DNA of 57,852 nucleotides from an uncultured Bacteroidales bacterium (GCA_902773055.1 CACYCZ010000124.1:1-57852), one strand, 5' to 3'. Numbered from the stretch's first letter, positions 1 to 8,550 are shown. Made by a program: numbers and translations. Notes: generated by a model from the letters alone, not told the origin.

Positions 1-298
1 CCTCTACCAGCGCCCCGTCCAGTTGCTCATAATACACATCGCTCCAGTGTGTTTTGTTCCAATGATAGGCAGGTGTCACGGCAGAGAATTGTTCTCTGAG
101 CTCGATATTCCTGTCTGGTGACAACTTCAAGGCGATTCTTGAAACTCCGTCCTTCATATCATACCTGCCATCGCCTAACCACAGACAGACGAATATCTTT
201 CCCTCCAAGCGGAAGTTAAGGATATCTTCACCAAACGCTTGGTCTTCGGTCACTCCTGGGAGCGACAACGTGTAGTCTCTGACCTGCTCAATGTTCAT
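1..298 (-). CDS. MmcQ/YjbR family protein (partial, 3' end outside window)
   Basis: The reading frame opens at an ATG (298..296) and stays open for 99 codons to the window edge. The protein begins MNIEQVRDYTLSLPGVTED and continues with a segment containing FRLEGKIFVCLWLG and an ALKLSP strand, the pattern of the small MmcQ/YjbR (CyaY-like fold) family. Members are about 110-120 residues, so only the last few residues should be missing. Its ATG overlaps the stop of the nitroreductase gene as ATGA, so the two are probably translationally coupled. The family is often called DNA-binding on structural grounds, but its cellular role is not settled; I assign none. Confidence 0.82.
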   Translation of the reverse strand, partial: MNIEQVRDYTLSLPGVTEDQAFGEDILNFRLEGKIFVCLWLGDGRYDMKDGVSRIALKLSPDRNIELREQFSAVTPAYHWNKTHWSDVYYEQLDGALVE

Positions 299-981
299 AC
301 CCACTCAAAATGCTCATTTCCGGCACCAATCTCAAAGTGGTATTTGGCTATGCCCAAATCCATCTTTGTATAGCCAATCATAGAAAATCCCTTCTTTGCT
401 CTTATTTGATGACAGTTGTTTGTCACTCCGACATATTCAAACGAGAACTTCTGCTGGTTTACGGCTGTTGGGGCAAGCAGGGCTGCTTCTACACCTTTCT
501 TGAACCAGGGCGGCGTGATGCCATTGGCATTGCTCACTTGCTCAACGGTCTTGGTCTTATGGCCTGCGCCTTGTGCCTCACCGTAGCCGATGGCAATGTA
601 ACAGGCAATCTTCTCGTCTTCGCAAAGCTCATATGTTCCCGGCACCTTTGAGTAGGAGAGACCTACCCAGCAGGTGTTCAATCCAAGCATCTGAGCCAAC
701 AACACCAGATGCTCACCATAGTAGCCTATGCGTTCATCAAGGCCATTGTCTCTTTTTCCGGCCATTACGATGTAATTGTCGACATTACGGAACTTGCCGT
801 ATTTGGCTATAGTTCCTTGAAAAGCCTTTGGCTCGTTGAGGATGAGCTGCATGTGCAGATTCCCTTCACGGTTGAGAACGACTATCTGCTCTTCAAGCTC
901 CTTGACAACATCATCAGCCAAGGGTTGATTCTTGTATGCCCTTACACTGTGGCGGGCTTGTATTGCTTCCTGTATCGTCAT
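295..981 (-). CDS. Nitroreductase family protein (TM1586-type)
   Basis: A 228-residue protein starting MTIQEAIQARHSVRAY; the RHSVRxY motif binds the FMN phosphate in nitroreductase-fold flavoproteins. Later segments (GYYGEHLVLLAQMLGLNTCWVGL, given here as family pattern, and IACYIAIGYGE) fit the two-lobed TM1586-like nitroreductase group, which carries two half-domains in one chain; the second half shows LLAPTAVNQQKFSFEY. It is expected to be a cytosolic FMN-dependent NAD(P)H oxidoreductase with unknown natural substrate. The gene overlaps the MmcQ-like gene downstream by four bases. The 147-bp gap to the C1 peptidase gene contains only a hairpin, so this pair is probably transcribed separately from it. 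Confidence 0.85.
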   Translation of the reverse strand: MTIQEAIQARHSVRAYKNQPLADDVVKELEEQIVVLNREGNLHMQLILNEPKAFQGTIAKYGKFRNVDNYIVMAGKRDNGLDERIGYYGEHLVLLAQMLGLNTCWVGLSYSKVPGTYELCEDEKIACYIAIGYGEAQGAGHKTKTVEQVSNANGITPPWFKKGVEAALLAPTAVNQQKFSFEYVGVTNNCHQIRAKKGFSMIGYTKMDLGIAKYHFEIGAGNEHFEWV

Positions 982-1078
982 TGCATCATGATGTTTTTTT
1001 GACTGACTGCAGTGTGCTTTCTCAGTCGGTTACAAAAGTGTGGAATTTATGCTGTGGCTTGTTTCTTTAGGCAGAAAT

Positions 1079-1116
1079 ATACATGGAGAGCCCAGTTGGC
1101 TGGGCTCTCCATGTAT
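1079..1116. terminator. Perfect 17-bp hairpin after the C1 peptidase gene
   Basis: Arms 1079-1095 and 1100-1116 are perfectly complementary (stem ACATGGAGAGCCCAG plus two A/T pairs) with a TTGG loop. It lies 13 bases past the stop of the minus-strand C1 peptidase gene. On the minus strand it is followed by ATTTCT, only a weak U-tract, so it is a probable but not classical intrinsic terminator. Confidence 0.6.
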
Positions 1117-1128
1117 GAGAAGGAGTTA

Positions 1129-2331
1129 TTATTGGAGTTTTAACTTTTTGGCAATGTGCTTTGGCAGGGCATCCTTGTGGAGGAGGATATTGATGGTCTT
1201 GTATGCGACAAAAGCTTTGGAGATGTAGCATTTTCCATGATATTTGTTATAATCTCCCCAAGAGTTCTTCATCATGAAATATTCTTTTCCATTCTGGTCT
1301 TTTACAAGGCCATAGATCAGCATACCGTGATCATCGGTTGTTTCCCAGTTATCGAAAGCCTCCTGGCGCAATTCCTGAGTTACTTCTATTTCGTTTTGTG
1401 AATTTTTTATCATGTCTTCTTTTCCGGCATCTCCTTGCCAGCGTGCCTGGTCGGAGCCGCTGTTGTCTTTGGTCTTGCTCTCTTTGGGCATTAAGACAAC
1501 TTCATGTTTGCGGAATGAAGGCTCGCTGACATCAGAGCCCCAGGCAAAAGTATAGCCGTGCCGAACGGCATAATCCATAACCTCCATAAATTCATCAAGT
1601 GGAAGGTTGTAGCTCAATCCCCAGCGCCAGTTATCCTGTATCTCAATGGCAAATTGGCTGTAGAAAGGATGGTGGGTAAATGAGGTGAGGGAAATATAGT
1701 CGTCCATGTTTAATCCCAGACTTTCAGCGAAGGAGTGGGGAGTGTATTCTTTCTGCTCGAAAGTGAATTTCTCAGGTGTCTCACCGATGTATGCGTTGTA
1801 GATTCCCTGCAGGCCTTTCTGCCATACTTTGGAAAGCTTTTTCAAGTCGCTTTTGGCAATAGCCTGTACGTAGGCTGATGATACTTTGTCAAGTTCAGTG
1901 TGGTTGAACAGTGAGTCACCATAGAGGCTGCCTGGCTTTGGCATAGCATCTTCAGGGCAGATGCCATAATTCTTGATGCAGTATACGGCATCGTAGAAAC
2001 TGCCTCCCTGTGAGAAGGAAATGTCTCCGTGGGTTCTGACTGCGGCTTTGGCACGATCCAGGTATGTTTTTTCTACCAGATAGGCTTCGCACAGATCATA
2101 TTCCTTTTTAGTTGTGCGAAGAAGTTCGGCCTCAAAGAAGCCTAAGGACGAGAAAGCCCAGCACGTACCTGACCTGTTCTGATTCTTGACAGAAGTGATG
2201 GGGTTTTCTTTGATTACGGTAAAGCGCAGGGAGTCCTTGGTGGCGTCCTTGTCTTTTTTCTCCTGTGCATACACACTGCCTGTAAATAATAACAGGCATA
2301 GTGCCAGTGTAATTTTCTTGTTTAATAACAT
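1129..2331 (-). CDS. C1 family cysteine peptidase (bleomycin hydrolase/PepC-like), secreted
   Basis: A 400-residue protein with a Sec signal peptide (hydrophobic residues 7-19, then VYAQ cleavage region). The papain-type active site is visible: NQNRSGTCWAF with Cys57, TDDHGMLIYG carrying the catalytic His near residue 343, and MMKNSWGDY with the catalytic Asn near 366. The long segment between Cys and His and the spacing fit the C1B bleomycin hydrolase/PepC branch, but unlike cytosolic PepC this one is exported, probably to the periplasm. Bacteroidales commonly have such exported aminopeptidase C homologues. It lies 18 bp downstream of the aminopeptidase P gene on the same strand, so the two form a peptide-degradation operon ending at the hairpin 1079-1116. 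Confidence 0.9.
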   Translation of the reverse strand: MLLNKKITLALCLLLFTGSVYAQEKKDKDATKDSLRFTVIKENPITSVKNQNRSGTCWAFSSLGFFEAELLRTTKKEYDLCEAYLVEKTYLDRAKAAVRTHGDISFSQGGSFYDAVYCIKNYGICPEDAMPKPGSLYGDSLFNHTELDKVSSAYVQAIAKSDLKKLSKVWQKGLQGIYNAYIGETPEKFTFEQKEYTPHSFAESLGLNMDDYISLTSFTHHPFYSQFAIEIQDNWRWGLSYNLPLDEFMEVMDYAVRHGYTFAWGSDVSEPSFRKHEVVLMPKESKTKDNSGSDQARWQGDAGKEDMIKNSQNEIEVTQELRQEAFDNWETTDDHGMLIYGLVKDQNGKEYFMMKNSWGDYNKYHGKCYISKAFVAYKTINILLHKDALPKHIAKKLKLQ

Positions 2332-2349
2332 ATGTGTTGTTTTATAGGA

Positions 2350-3753
2350 TTATTCATATTTGTTTTTAGCCATGTATTCCTCGATGTCATCAATGTGATA
2401 GGGTATGATGGTATGTCCCAGCATACGGGCGCCGTCAGCCGTGATGAGAAGGTCGTCTTCGATGCGTATGCCGCCAAAATCGCGATATTTGTCTATTGCA
2501 TCAAAATTGAGGAATTCGGCATTTGTATTATTCTTTTTCCACAGGTCGATCAGTGCGGGGATGAAATATATTCCCGGTTCATCGGTGACGACGAAGCCTT
2601 CCTCTAATTTCCTGCCCATACGCAGACTTGAAGTCCCGAATTGGGAAGAGGGTTGTATCTCGTCATCGAAACCTACATAAATCTGCCCGAGCGATTCCAT
2701 GTCGTGTACGTCCATACCCATCATGTGTCCCAGGCCATGAGGGAGGAACAAGGCGTGTGCTCCTGCCTGTACAGCTTCCTCGGTATCTCCTTTCATGAGG
2801 CCGATTTGCTTGAGTCCGTCGGTCAGATGGCGGCAGATGTCCATATGTACGTCATACCACTTTATTCCAGGTTTAGCCAGGTCTAAAGTTTTGTCGTGAC
2901 ACTGTTCAACGATGGTGTATATCTCTTTCTGCTTATTTGTGAATTTCCCGCTGACCGGTACCGTGCGTGTGTTGTCGGAACAGTAGTTGTCGTTGGTTTC
3001 TGCACCTGCATCACAAAGAAGCATCCTGCCGGCTTCAAGGTAGTTGTCCGAAGGGTAGCCGTGCATGACCTCGCCGTGAGTGGTAACGATGTTTGGAAAG
3101 GAGACCATAGCGCCTAACGAATTGGCTACGCCTTCAATGATACCGCTGATGAAATGTTCGGTTACGGCAGGTGAGCAGAGTTTCATGGCTGTCGTGTGCA
3201 TCTTGTATCCTATGGCGCATGCGCGCTCGATTTCCTTGATTTCGGCCTTGCTCTTAGTGGAGCGAAGTGCTACGACAGCCTTGATCAGTTCAATGGATGC
3301 GGCTTTTTTCTGTTCAGAGGGATGAATGCCCAGCAGGTCATTGAAAAATATTTGTATATCATGCCGGTATGGGGGCAGGAAGTGAATCTGCTGACCTTTG
3401 TTTGTGGCCGTTTTGACGAGTTCGTTTATTTTGGCGAAAGGCATAGACTGGTTTATTCCTACCTGTTCTGCCAGTTCCTTGACACTCTCAATGTTGCCAA
3501 ACCAGATGATGTCATCAATGTCAATATCGTCTCCCAAAAGATATTCTTCGTCATTGTCAACGTCAATGACTCCAATGAGTCCTTCTCTGTTCAGTCCGAA
3601 GAAATAAAGGAAGGTGCTGTCTTGGCGATGATGATATGAGTTATAGGGCCCGTTTGCCGGTGACTCGTTGTTTCCTGGGAAAATAAGCAAGCCGCTTCCC
3701 ATGATTTTTTTCAGTGACTGTCGTCGGGAAATATATGTCAGTTTGTCAAACAT
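2350..3753 (-). CDS. Aminopeptidase P family (Xaa-Pro) metallopeptidase
   Basis: I start at the ATG 3753..3751 (MFDKLTYISRRQSLKK, 467 residues) rather than an upstream in-frame codon, because the upstream codons overlap the likely promoter at 3778-3785. The N-terminal domain runs to about residue 170. The C-terminal pita-bread domain shows the five expected metal ligands: LLCDAGAETNDNYCSDNTRT (two Asp), HGLGHMMGMDVHD (His), VVTDEPGIYF (Glu) and GGIRIEDDLL (Glu). It removes N-terminal residues that precede proline, in the cytosol (no signal peptide seen). It is followed after 18 bp by an exported C1 peptidase, so the pair likely serves peptide use. Confidence 0.92.
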   Translation of the reverse strand: MFDKLTYISRRQSLKKIMGSGLLIFPGNNESPANGPYNSYHHRQDSTFLYFFGLNREGLIGVIDVDNDEEYLLGDDIDIDDIIWFGNIESVKELAEQVGINQSMPFAKINELVKTATNKGQQIHFLPPYRHDIQIFFNDLLGIHPSEQKKAASIELIKAVVALRSTKSKAEIKEIERACAIGYKMHTTAMKLCSPAVTEHFISGIIEGVANSLGAMVSFPNIVTTHGEVMHGYPSDNYLEAGRMLLCDAGAETNDNYCSDNTRTVPVSGKFTNKQKEIYTIVEQCHDKTLDLAKPGIKWYDVHMDICRHLTDGLKQIGLMKGDTEEAVQAGAHALFLPHGLGHMMGMDVHDMESLGQIYVGFDDEIQPSSQFGTSSLRMGRKLEEGFVVTDEPGIYFIPALIDLWKKNNTNAEFLNFDAIDKYRDFGGIRIEDDLLITADGARMLGHTIIPYHIDDIEEYMAKNKYE

Positions 3754-3777
3754 AAAAAAAAGTTGTTGTTTCTTATG

Positions 3778-3785
3778 CAAAATTA
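3778..3785 (-). promoter_or_regulatory. Bacteroidetes -7 element for the aminopeptidase P gene
   Basis: The minus strand reads TAATTTTG, matching TAnnTTTG, 24 bases upstream of the chosen ATG. No clear -33 TTTG at the usual spacing. Confidence 0.5.
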
Positions 3786-3819
3786 ATACAATCAAAAAGA
3801 AAAACTAAGTAAATTTTGC

Positions 3820-3827
3820 TATTTTTG
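3820..3827 (+). promoter_or_regulatory. Bacteroidetes -7 element for the GH109-type operon
   Basis: TATTTTTG matches TAnnTTTG and sits 31 bases before the ATG at 3859, within the 105-bp divergent region. No convincing -33 box. Confidence 0.5.
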
Positions 3828-3858
3828 CACTCTAAGTAATCATTAAATATAATATTGT

Positions 3859-5367
3859 ATGAAGCACTTTTTTTCATTTGTTTTATTATGCTCTTTGATT
3901 TTGCCTGTCACAACCAGCGCCAAGACTTCCTGGCATTGGGATAAAGGTACTATAATTGTCGATACGCCGTCACGTCCTGCCGGTCAGCAGGATGCTTTGG
4001 GGCTTAAGGTTGCTCCAATACCTGTTGTCAGGGTTGCCTTTGTTGGTTTGGGAATGCGCGGGCCGGCAGCGGTTAAGCGATGGACATATATTCCCGGTAC
4101 TCGTATAGTGGCATTGTGTGATGCTGAAAAGGGCAGGGTAGATTCATGCCAGCAGATATTGACCCAGAAGGGGCTGCCGAAGGCAGAATCCTATTATGGG
4201 GAATTCGGATACAAGGCCCTGTGTGAGCGTGACGACATCGACTTGGTATATGTCGCCACCGACTGGCTCCATCATGTTCCCGTTGCCAAATGTGCGCTTG
4301 AGCACGGCAAGCATGTCGCTGTTGAGGTGCCTGCTGCCATGAATCTGCAGGACTGCTGGGATTTGATCAATCTGGCAGAGAAAAACCGCCTCCATTGCAT
4401 GATGCTGGAAAACTGCTGCTATGACTATTTTGAACTGAACACGCTGAATATGGCGCAGAATAATGTGTTCGGTGAAATCCTGCAGGTGGCCGGGGCTTAT
4501 ATTCATTGTCTTGACGATTTCTGGCCAGAATTCTGGCATAACTGGAGAATGCTGTATAACCAGGCTCACAGAGGCGATATTTATCCTACCCACGGCTTAG
4601 GTCCTGTTACCCAGTTGCTCAATATACATCGTGGCGACAGGATGAAGACATTGGTTGCAATGGATACAAAGGCCGTTGGAGGGCCTGAATATGTCAAGAA
4701 AGCGACTGGAAAACTGCCTGATGATTTCCGTAACGGTGACCACACTACAACCTTAATAAAAACGGAGCAGGGAAAGGTCATAGAGGTTCAGCATGACGTG
4801 ATGAATCCCCGTCCATATAATCGTCTGTACCAGCTGACTGGTACAAAAGGATATGCAAGCAAGTATCCTACGCCAGGCTACGCGCTTAGTGCTTCGCAGA
4901 TGAAAGCATCGGGCGTGAAGCCGGATCAGGATAATCTGAGCGGACATGAGTATCTGAAACCGGAAGACTATAAGGCTTTGGTTCAGAAGTATGAATCCCC
5001 AATTGTCAAGATATACGGCAAGAAAGCAAAAGAGGTCGGAGGACACGGCGGTATGGATTTTATTATGGACAGCCGTTTGGTGTACTGCCTGCAGAATGGC
5101 CTGCCACTGGATATGGATGTATACGATTTGGCTGAGTGGTGCTGTCTGGCCGAGCTTGGCGAATTGTCGATGGATAATAATAATGCTTCGGTGGCTATAC
5201 CAGACTTCACTCGCGGTAAATGCTACGAAAAGAAGGAGTTCTCCCATGCTTTTGCCACGCAGGAGCAGGAGCAAAAGAGTGAATACATAGCTAAAACCTA
5301 TACCGAGGCATTAAAGACTAAGGGGGCTGCTGCTGCCGAGAAAGTATTGAAGAAATTGCTTAAATGA
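3859..5367 (+). CDS. Exported Gfo/Idh/MocA-fold glycosidase, GH109-like (alpha-N-acetylgalactosaminidase type)
   Basis: A 502-residue protein with a Sec signal peptide (hydrophobic stretch to VTTSA). A Rossmann fold begins near residue 57 with VAFVGLGMRGPAA, the NAD-binding glycine motif; the EVPAAMNLQDCW and MMLENCCYD segments and GDIYPTHGLGP match GH109 enzymes. GH109 cleaves terminal alpha-linked GalNAc by a redox cycle: NAD+ oxidises C3, the glycosidic bond is eliminated, water adds, and C3 is reduced. The specificity is inferred from family only; some GH109 members act on other sugars. First gene of a tight trio, overlapping the next gene as ATGA. Confidence 0.85.
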   Translation: MKHFFSFVLLCSLILPVTTSAKTSWHWDKGTIIVDTPSRPAGQQDALGLKVAPIPVVRVAFVGLGMRGPAAVKRWTYIPGTRIVALCDAEKGRVDSCQQILTQKGLPKAESYYGEFGYKALCERDDIDLVYVATDWLHHVPVAKCALEHGKHVAVEVPAAMNLQDCWDLINLAEKNRLHCMMLENCCYDYFELNTLNMAQNNVFGEILQVAGAYIHCLDDFWPEFWHNWRMLYNQAHRGDIYPTHGLGPVTQLLNIHRGDRMKTLVAMDTKAVGGPEYVKKATGKLPDDFRNGDHTTTLIKTEQGKVIEVQHDVMNPRPYNRLYQLTGTKGYASKYPTPGYALSASQMKASGVKPDQDNLSGHEYLKPEDYKALVQKYESPIVKIYGKKAKEVGGHGGMDFIMDSRLVYCLQNGLPLDMDVYDLAEWCCLAELGELSMDNNNASVAIPDFTRGKCYEKKEFSHAFATQEQEQKSEYIAKTYTEALKTKGAAAAEKVLKKLLK

Positions 5368-6164
5368 GAAAATATATAGTTGCTGCCGCATTGCTGTTGA
5401 CACAAGGGGTGTCTCTTGCGACTGACGCGGATACATTGGTGATTGTTCAAAAGAAATGTGCTACGGCAACGTCTCTTCCAAATGGCGGACGGGCGGAATG
5501 TAATATCATATCCGCTTGTCCGCAAACTGATAATATGCAGTTTAACAACAGCTTTGCGACGTGGTTGGGCGAAACGGCAAAGATGTTGTCAATGCCGGAT
5601 GCCAGCAGCTCTCTGCTGCTGTCTTCTGTTGAGCAGATGTTCTATCTGAACCTGAAAAAGGAAATGGCCTCAGTAACCCAATCATCCAAAAACCAGATGC
5701 CTTACAATGTTGCTATGGATGTGGAGGTGAGGAAAATGCATGAGAAAAAAGGTTTTATAACTTTCCGTCAGGACTGGATTTATTATTCTGCACAGGGTTC
5801 CCGCTCAGAGATTGTCAGGGAGAGAACTTTCCTGAAAACCACCGGTGAAAGTCCGAAGTGGACAGATGTAATATTGCCTAAGAGGCGAACTCAGTTCAAC
5901 AAGGCTGTGATAGCAGCCTTGGAACCATTCTTCGGGGTAAGGGACCTGGATAACCTGAAATCAAAACTTAAGAACGGGGATGCTGTCTCGTATCAGAATT
6001 TTCCGTTGCCGGCTGAAGGGCCGTGTTTCGAGAGTGCCGGTCTGCGGATTATTTATGCCCTGGATGAGATAGCTTCGTCCGAAGTGGGGCATCCGTCGGC
6101 CTTAATACCTTATTCTTCTATTATGTCATGTTTGACATCTTATGCTAAAAAACAAATCAAATAA
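5364..6164 (+). CDS. Exported DUF3298/RsiV-like protein
   Basis: A 266-residue protein with an N-terminal signal peptide (MRKYIVAAALLLTQGVSLAT). The C-terminal half shows the pattern of DUF3298 domains: FITFRQDWIYYSAQGSR, then LKTTGESPKWTDVIL, and a final strand region FPLPAEGPCFESAGLRIIY followed by ALIPYSSIMSCL. That family includes the extracellular domain of anti-sigma factor RsiV and the deacetylase-associated PdaC region, but most Bacteroidales members are uncharacterised periplasmic proteins. It starts inside the stop of the GH109-like gene (ATGA) and overlaps the next gene by one base (TAATG), so all three are probably co-translated. Function not assigned. Confidence 0.72.
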   Translation: MRKYIVAAALLLTQGVSLATDADTLVIVQKKCATATSLPNGGRAECNIISACPQTDNMQFNNSFATWLGETAKMLSMPDASSSLLLSSVEQMFYLNLKKEMASVTQSSKNQMPYNVAMDVEVRKMHEKKGFITFRQDWIYYSAQGSRSEIVRERTFLKTTGESPKWTDVILPKRRTQFNKAVIAALEPFFGVRDLDNLKSKLKNGDAVSYQNFPLPAEGPCFESAGLRIIYALDEIASSEVGHPSALIPYSSIMSCLTSYAKKQIK

Positions 6165-6775
6165 TGGAAGCAGATACGAATACGCCAGTATGGGAAGACA
6201 ATGTTATCCTGGTCGACGCAGACTGGCTGGATAAGTTTGTCTTTAATATTTCGGTAAACTTTGAAAGAGTTCTGGAACGTCCCATTCCAAAGGCTGATTT
6301 GGCCCGTTGGGTTGATTATGTCAGTCTGGACGGTGGTCTGCGGCCTGGAGATAACAGCATCCAGGTCGTGCTGATATCTGAAAAGGGAATACTGGACAAT
6401 TGTGTGCCGCAGTCTCTGGCCGAAGAATTGGATGGACAAGCTGTTAAAGACAATATCGGGGAATTCCTGTTCTCGTATGTCCCTGTTGAAAGAAAATTTG
6501 TGACAAGAAAGGATTTGTATGTCCAGAGCCTTGAGGCGCTCCTGTCTGAAAGCCGTATACAAAGGCTGATGCTTATTCCTGATATTGATGAATATGGAAT
6601 GTCTGTCAGAGAAGTCCTGGCCCGAAACACGTATGCCGAAAAGAATGTCACGGTCTTTGCCCAGGAACCTTTGACCGGATTCAGATGCAGTCAGGAGATA
6701 CTTACATATTCCATACTTGCAACACTGGGAATCAGCAGCGATGAATTTGAAAAAGAACTGAATCCGATGTCCTGA
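6164..6775 (+). CDS. Conserved Bacteroidales-type hypothetical protein
   Basis: I do not recognise this 203-residue protein. It has no signal peptide or membrane segment and is acidic (WEDNVILVDADWLDKFVFN near the start). Visible features are a run of predicted alternating strands and helices, including NSIQVVLISEKGIL, RIQRLMLIPDIDEYG and NVTVFAQEPLTGFRCS, which suggests a compact alpha/beta fold. It starts at the A of the preceding TAA stop (TAATG) and is the last gene of the GH109-like trio, ending just before the terminator at 6818-6880. It is likely a real gene because of its length, the overlap and normal codon use for the neighbourhood. Confidence 0.75.
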   Translation: MEADTNTPVWEDNVILVDADWLDKFVFNISVNFERVLERPIPKADLARWVDYVSLDGGLRPGDNSIQVVLISEKGILDNCVPQSLAEELDGQAVKDNIGEFLFSYVPVERKFVTRKDLYVQSLEALLSESRIQRLMLIPDIDEYGMSVREVLARNTYAEKNVTVFAQEPLTGFRCSQEILTYSILATLGISSDEFEKELNPMS

Positions 6776-6817
6776 AAGATATATCGTTCTGCGCCTGAAG
6801 TATGGTGCCTGAGTGAG

Positions 6818-6880
6818 TACACCTTTAAGCGATACAGTGCGGCCGTGTGGCAGTGCAATCGTTTAAAGGTGTATTTTTTT
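6818..6880 (+). terminator. Intrinsic terminator of the GH109-like operon
   Basis: Arms 6818-6833 and 6858-6873 (TACACCTTTAAGCGAT with ATCGTTTAAAGGTGTA) pair along 16 bp with one G-T pair, followed by seven T at 6874-6880. Confidence 0.88.
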
Positions 6881-6984
6881 GCTATATTTACAGGCGGAGC
6901 GATACTGGCATGTTTTACCTGTTTTTAATAGATTTTAACATTTTAAGCATCTTTGTCTTGAATGCCTGAGTACCACGTCTGGAG

Positions 6985-7096
6985 GGTATTGCAGAGGGGG
7001 TGAATTTTGCAGGCCTGCCAGTTTTTGCTACAAAGCCTTCCAGCAAAAACCAGCAGGCCTGCCAGCAAAAACTGTAAGGCCGCGGAGAGAAGAATG
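6985..7096 (-). repeat. Copy A of the four-unit AGGCCT / 22-bp hairpin element
   Basis: The 524-bp gap 6776-7299 holds a terminator, this repeat and a promoter element. Four units lie at exact 22-bp steps with cores at 7011, 7033, 7055 and 7077; two cores are exact AGGCCT, the others AAGCCT and AGGCCG. Arms 7011-7038 and 7055-7082 match at about 21 of 28 positions around a 16-nt loop. Compared with copies B and C it is inverted: the conserved flank (AAAATT then a C-rich run ending CTCTGC on the minus strand) lies to the left. It is the most degenerate of the three copies. Confidence 0.85.
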
Positions 7097-7267
7097 GAAC
7101 GGCGGAGGGTGCAAAAAACAGTCAAGAAGTATTAATTTTATTTAAAACCCTGCCGGCTGTTTGCGAAGCGTAATGCGGAAAATGAGGCAGGTTGCAGGCG
7201 GAAGGCGTTTTTTCCTGTTTTTATATATTTTGCCTGTAAATCCTGCCTAATCTCCCGATTTTATTTG

Positions 7268-7275
7268 TATCTTTG
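7268..7275 (+). promoter_or_regulatory. Bacteroidetes -7 element for the CASDH-recA pair
   Basis: TATCTTTG matches TAnnTTTG, 24 bases before the ATG at 7300. No clear -33 box at 19-21 bp. Confidence 0.5.
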
Positions 7276-7299
7276 TGAAAATATAAACATACATACAAA

Positions 7300-8526
7300 A
7301 TGGGAAAGGTTTTGATTATCGGTGCTGGCGGTGTGGCAACAGTAGCTGCATTCAAGGTTGCAAAAAATCGTGATGTTTTTACAGATATCATGATTGCCAG
7401 CCGTACAAAGGAAAAATGTGATGCTATAGTAAAAGCAATAGGAGACGAATCCATCAAGACAGCAAAGGTTGATGCTGACAATATTGATGAGCTGACGGCC
7501 TTATTTGACAGTTTCCGACCAGATATCGTGATGAACCTGGCATTGCCTTATCAGGATTTGACTATTATGGAGGCTTGCCTGAAAAGTCATGTCAACTATC
7601 TGGATACAGCAAACTATGAGCCGCGCGACGAGGCTCATTTTGAATACAGCTGGCAATGGGCATACAAGAAGAGATTTGAAGATGCCGGGCTGACGGCAAT
7701 CCTGGGATGCGGGTTTGATCCGGGTGTCAGCGGCATATATACGGCCTATGCTGCCAAGCATCATTTTGATGAAATACATTATCTGGATATCGTTGACTGC
7801 AATGCCGGTAATCACCATAAGGCTTTTGCAACAAATTTCAATCCTGAGATAAATATCCGTGAAATCACCCAGAAGGGATTGTATTACAAAGACGGCAATT
7901 GGATTGAGACAGAGCCTCTGTCAGTGCATCAGCCGATTACGTATCCCAATATCGGCCCGCGCGAAAGCTATCTGATGCATCATGAGGAATTGGAAAGTCT
8001 GGTGAAAAATTTCCCGACCATTAAGCAGGCCCGTTTCTGGATGACCTTTGGACAACAGTATCTGACATATCTGGATGTTATCCAGAATATTGGCATGAGC
8101 CGCATTGATGAAATCGTATATGAAGCACCGGCTGCAGACAACAGTGGCAGGATGGAAAAAGTCAAGATTGTCCCGTTGCAGTTCTTAAAGGCTGTCCTGC
8201 CTAATCCTCAGGATCTTGGAGCCAACTACGAAGGTGAAACCAGTATCGGCTGCCGAATCCGTGGCGTGAAAGATGGAAAAGAAAGGACCTATTATGTGTA
8301 TAATAACTGCAGTCATCAGGAGGCATACAAGGAGACGGGAATGCAGGGTGTAAGTTATACCACTGGTGTTCCGGCCATGCTCGGAGCGCGTATGTTCATG
8401 CTTGGTCTTTGGAGGAAACCTGGTGTCTGGAATGTTGAAGATTTTGACCCGGATCCATTCATGGCAGAATTGAACAAGCAAGGGCTGCCCTGGCATGAGG
8501 TCTTTGACGGTGATTTGGAATTATAG
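7300..8526 (+). CDS. Saccharopine dehydrogenase-family protein, probable carboxynorspermidine/carboxyspermidine dehydrogenase
   Basis: A 408-residue cytosolic protein. The N-terminus MGKVLIIGAGGVATVAAFKVA is a Rossmann dinucleotide motif; ILGCGFDPGVSGIYTAYAA and the HHKAFATNFNPEINIREI segment are typical of the Lys1-like group that Bacteroides uses to condense aspartate semialdehyde with a diamine (NADPH-dependent) to make carboxyspermidine, the precursor of spermidine. The length fits that group, which is shorter than fungal saccharopine reductase fusions. It precedes recA by 24 bp on the same strand, an arrangement seen in Bacteroidales, although a bcp peroxiredoxin gene that I recall between them in some Bacteroides is absent here. 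Confidence 0.85.
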   Translation: MGKVLIIGAGGVATVAAFKVAKNRDVFTDIMIASRTKEKCDAIVKAIGDESIKTAKVDADNIDELTALFDSFRPDIVMNLALPYQDLTIMEACLKSHVNYLDTANYEPRDEAHFEYSWQWAYKKRFEDAGLTAILGCGFDPGVSGIYTAYAAKHHFDEIHYLDIVDCNAGNHHKAFATNFNPEINIREITQKGLYYKDGNWIETEPLSVHQPITYPNIGPRESYLMHHEELESLVKNFPTIKQARFWMTFGQQYLTYLDVIQNIGMSRIDEIVYEAPAADNSGRMEKVKIVPLQFLKAVLPNPQDLGANYEGETSIGCRIRGVKDGKERTYYVYNNCSHQEAYKETGMQGVSYTTGVPAMLGARMFMLGLWRKPGVWNVEDFDPDPFMAELNKQGLPWHEVFDGDLEL

Positions 8527-8550
8527 TAAAACAATAATATATTATCGAAA

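Noticed and set aside
310-1002. Plus-strand ORFs opposite the nitroreductase gene
   Set aside because: They are opposite-strand shadows with no recognisable domains and lie fully inside a well-supported gene.
4753-5274. Long minus-strand ORF (173 codons) inside the GH109-like gene
   Set aside because: Composition is that of an antisense shadow; the sense frame has a signal peptide, NAD motif and GH109 signatures.
6943-7125. Small minus-strand ORF (60 codons) covering repeat copy A
   Set aside because: The frame lies entirely within the repeat element and its flank; the sequence is explained by the repeat. Such frames may be annotated as spurious small proteins elsewhere.
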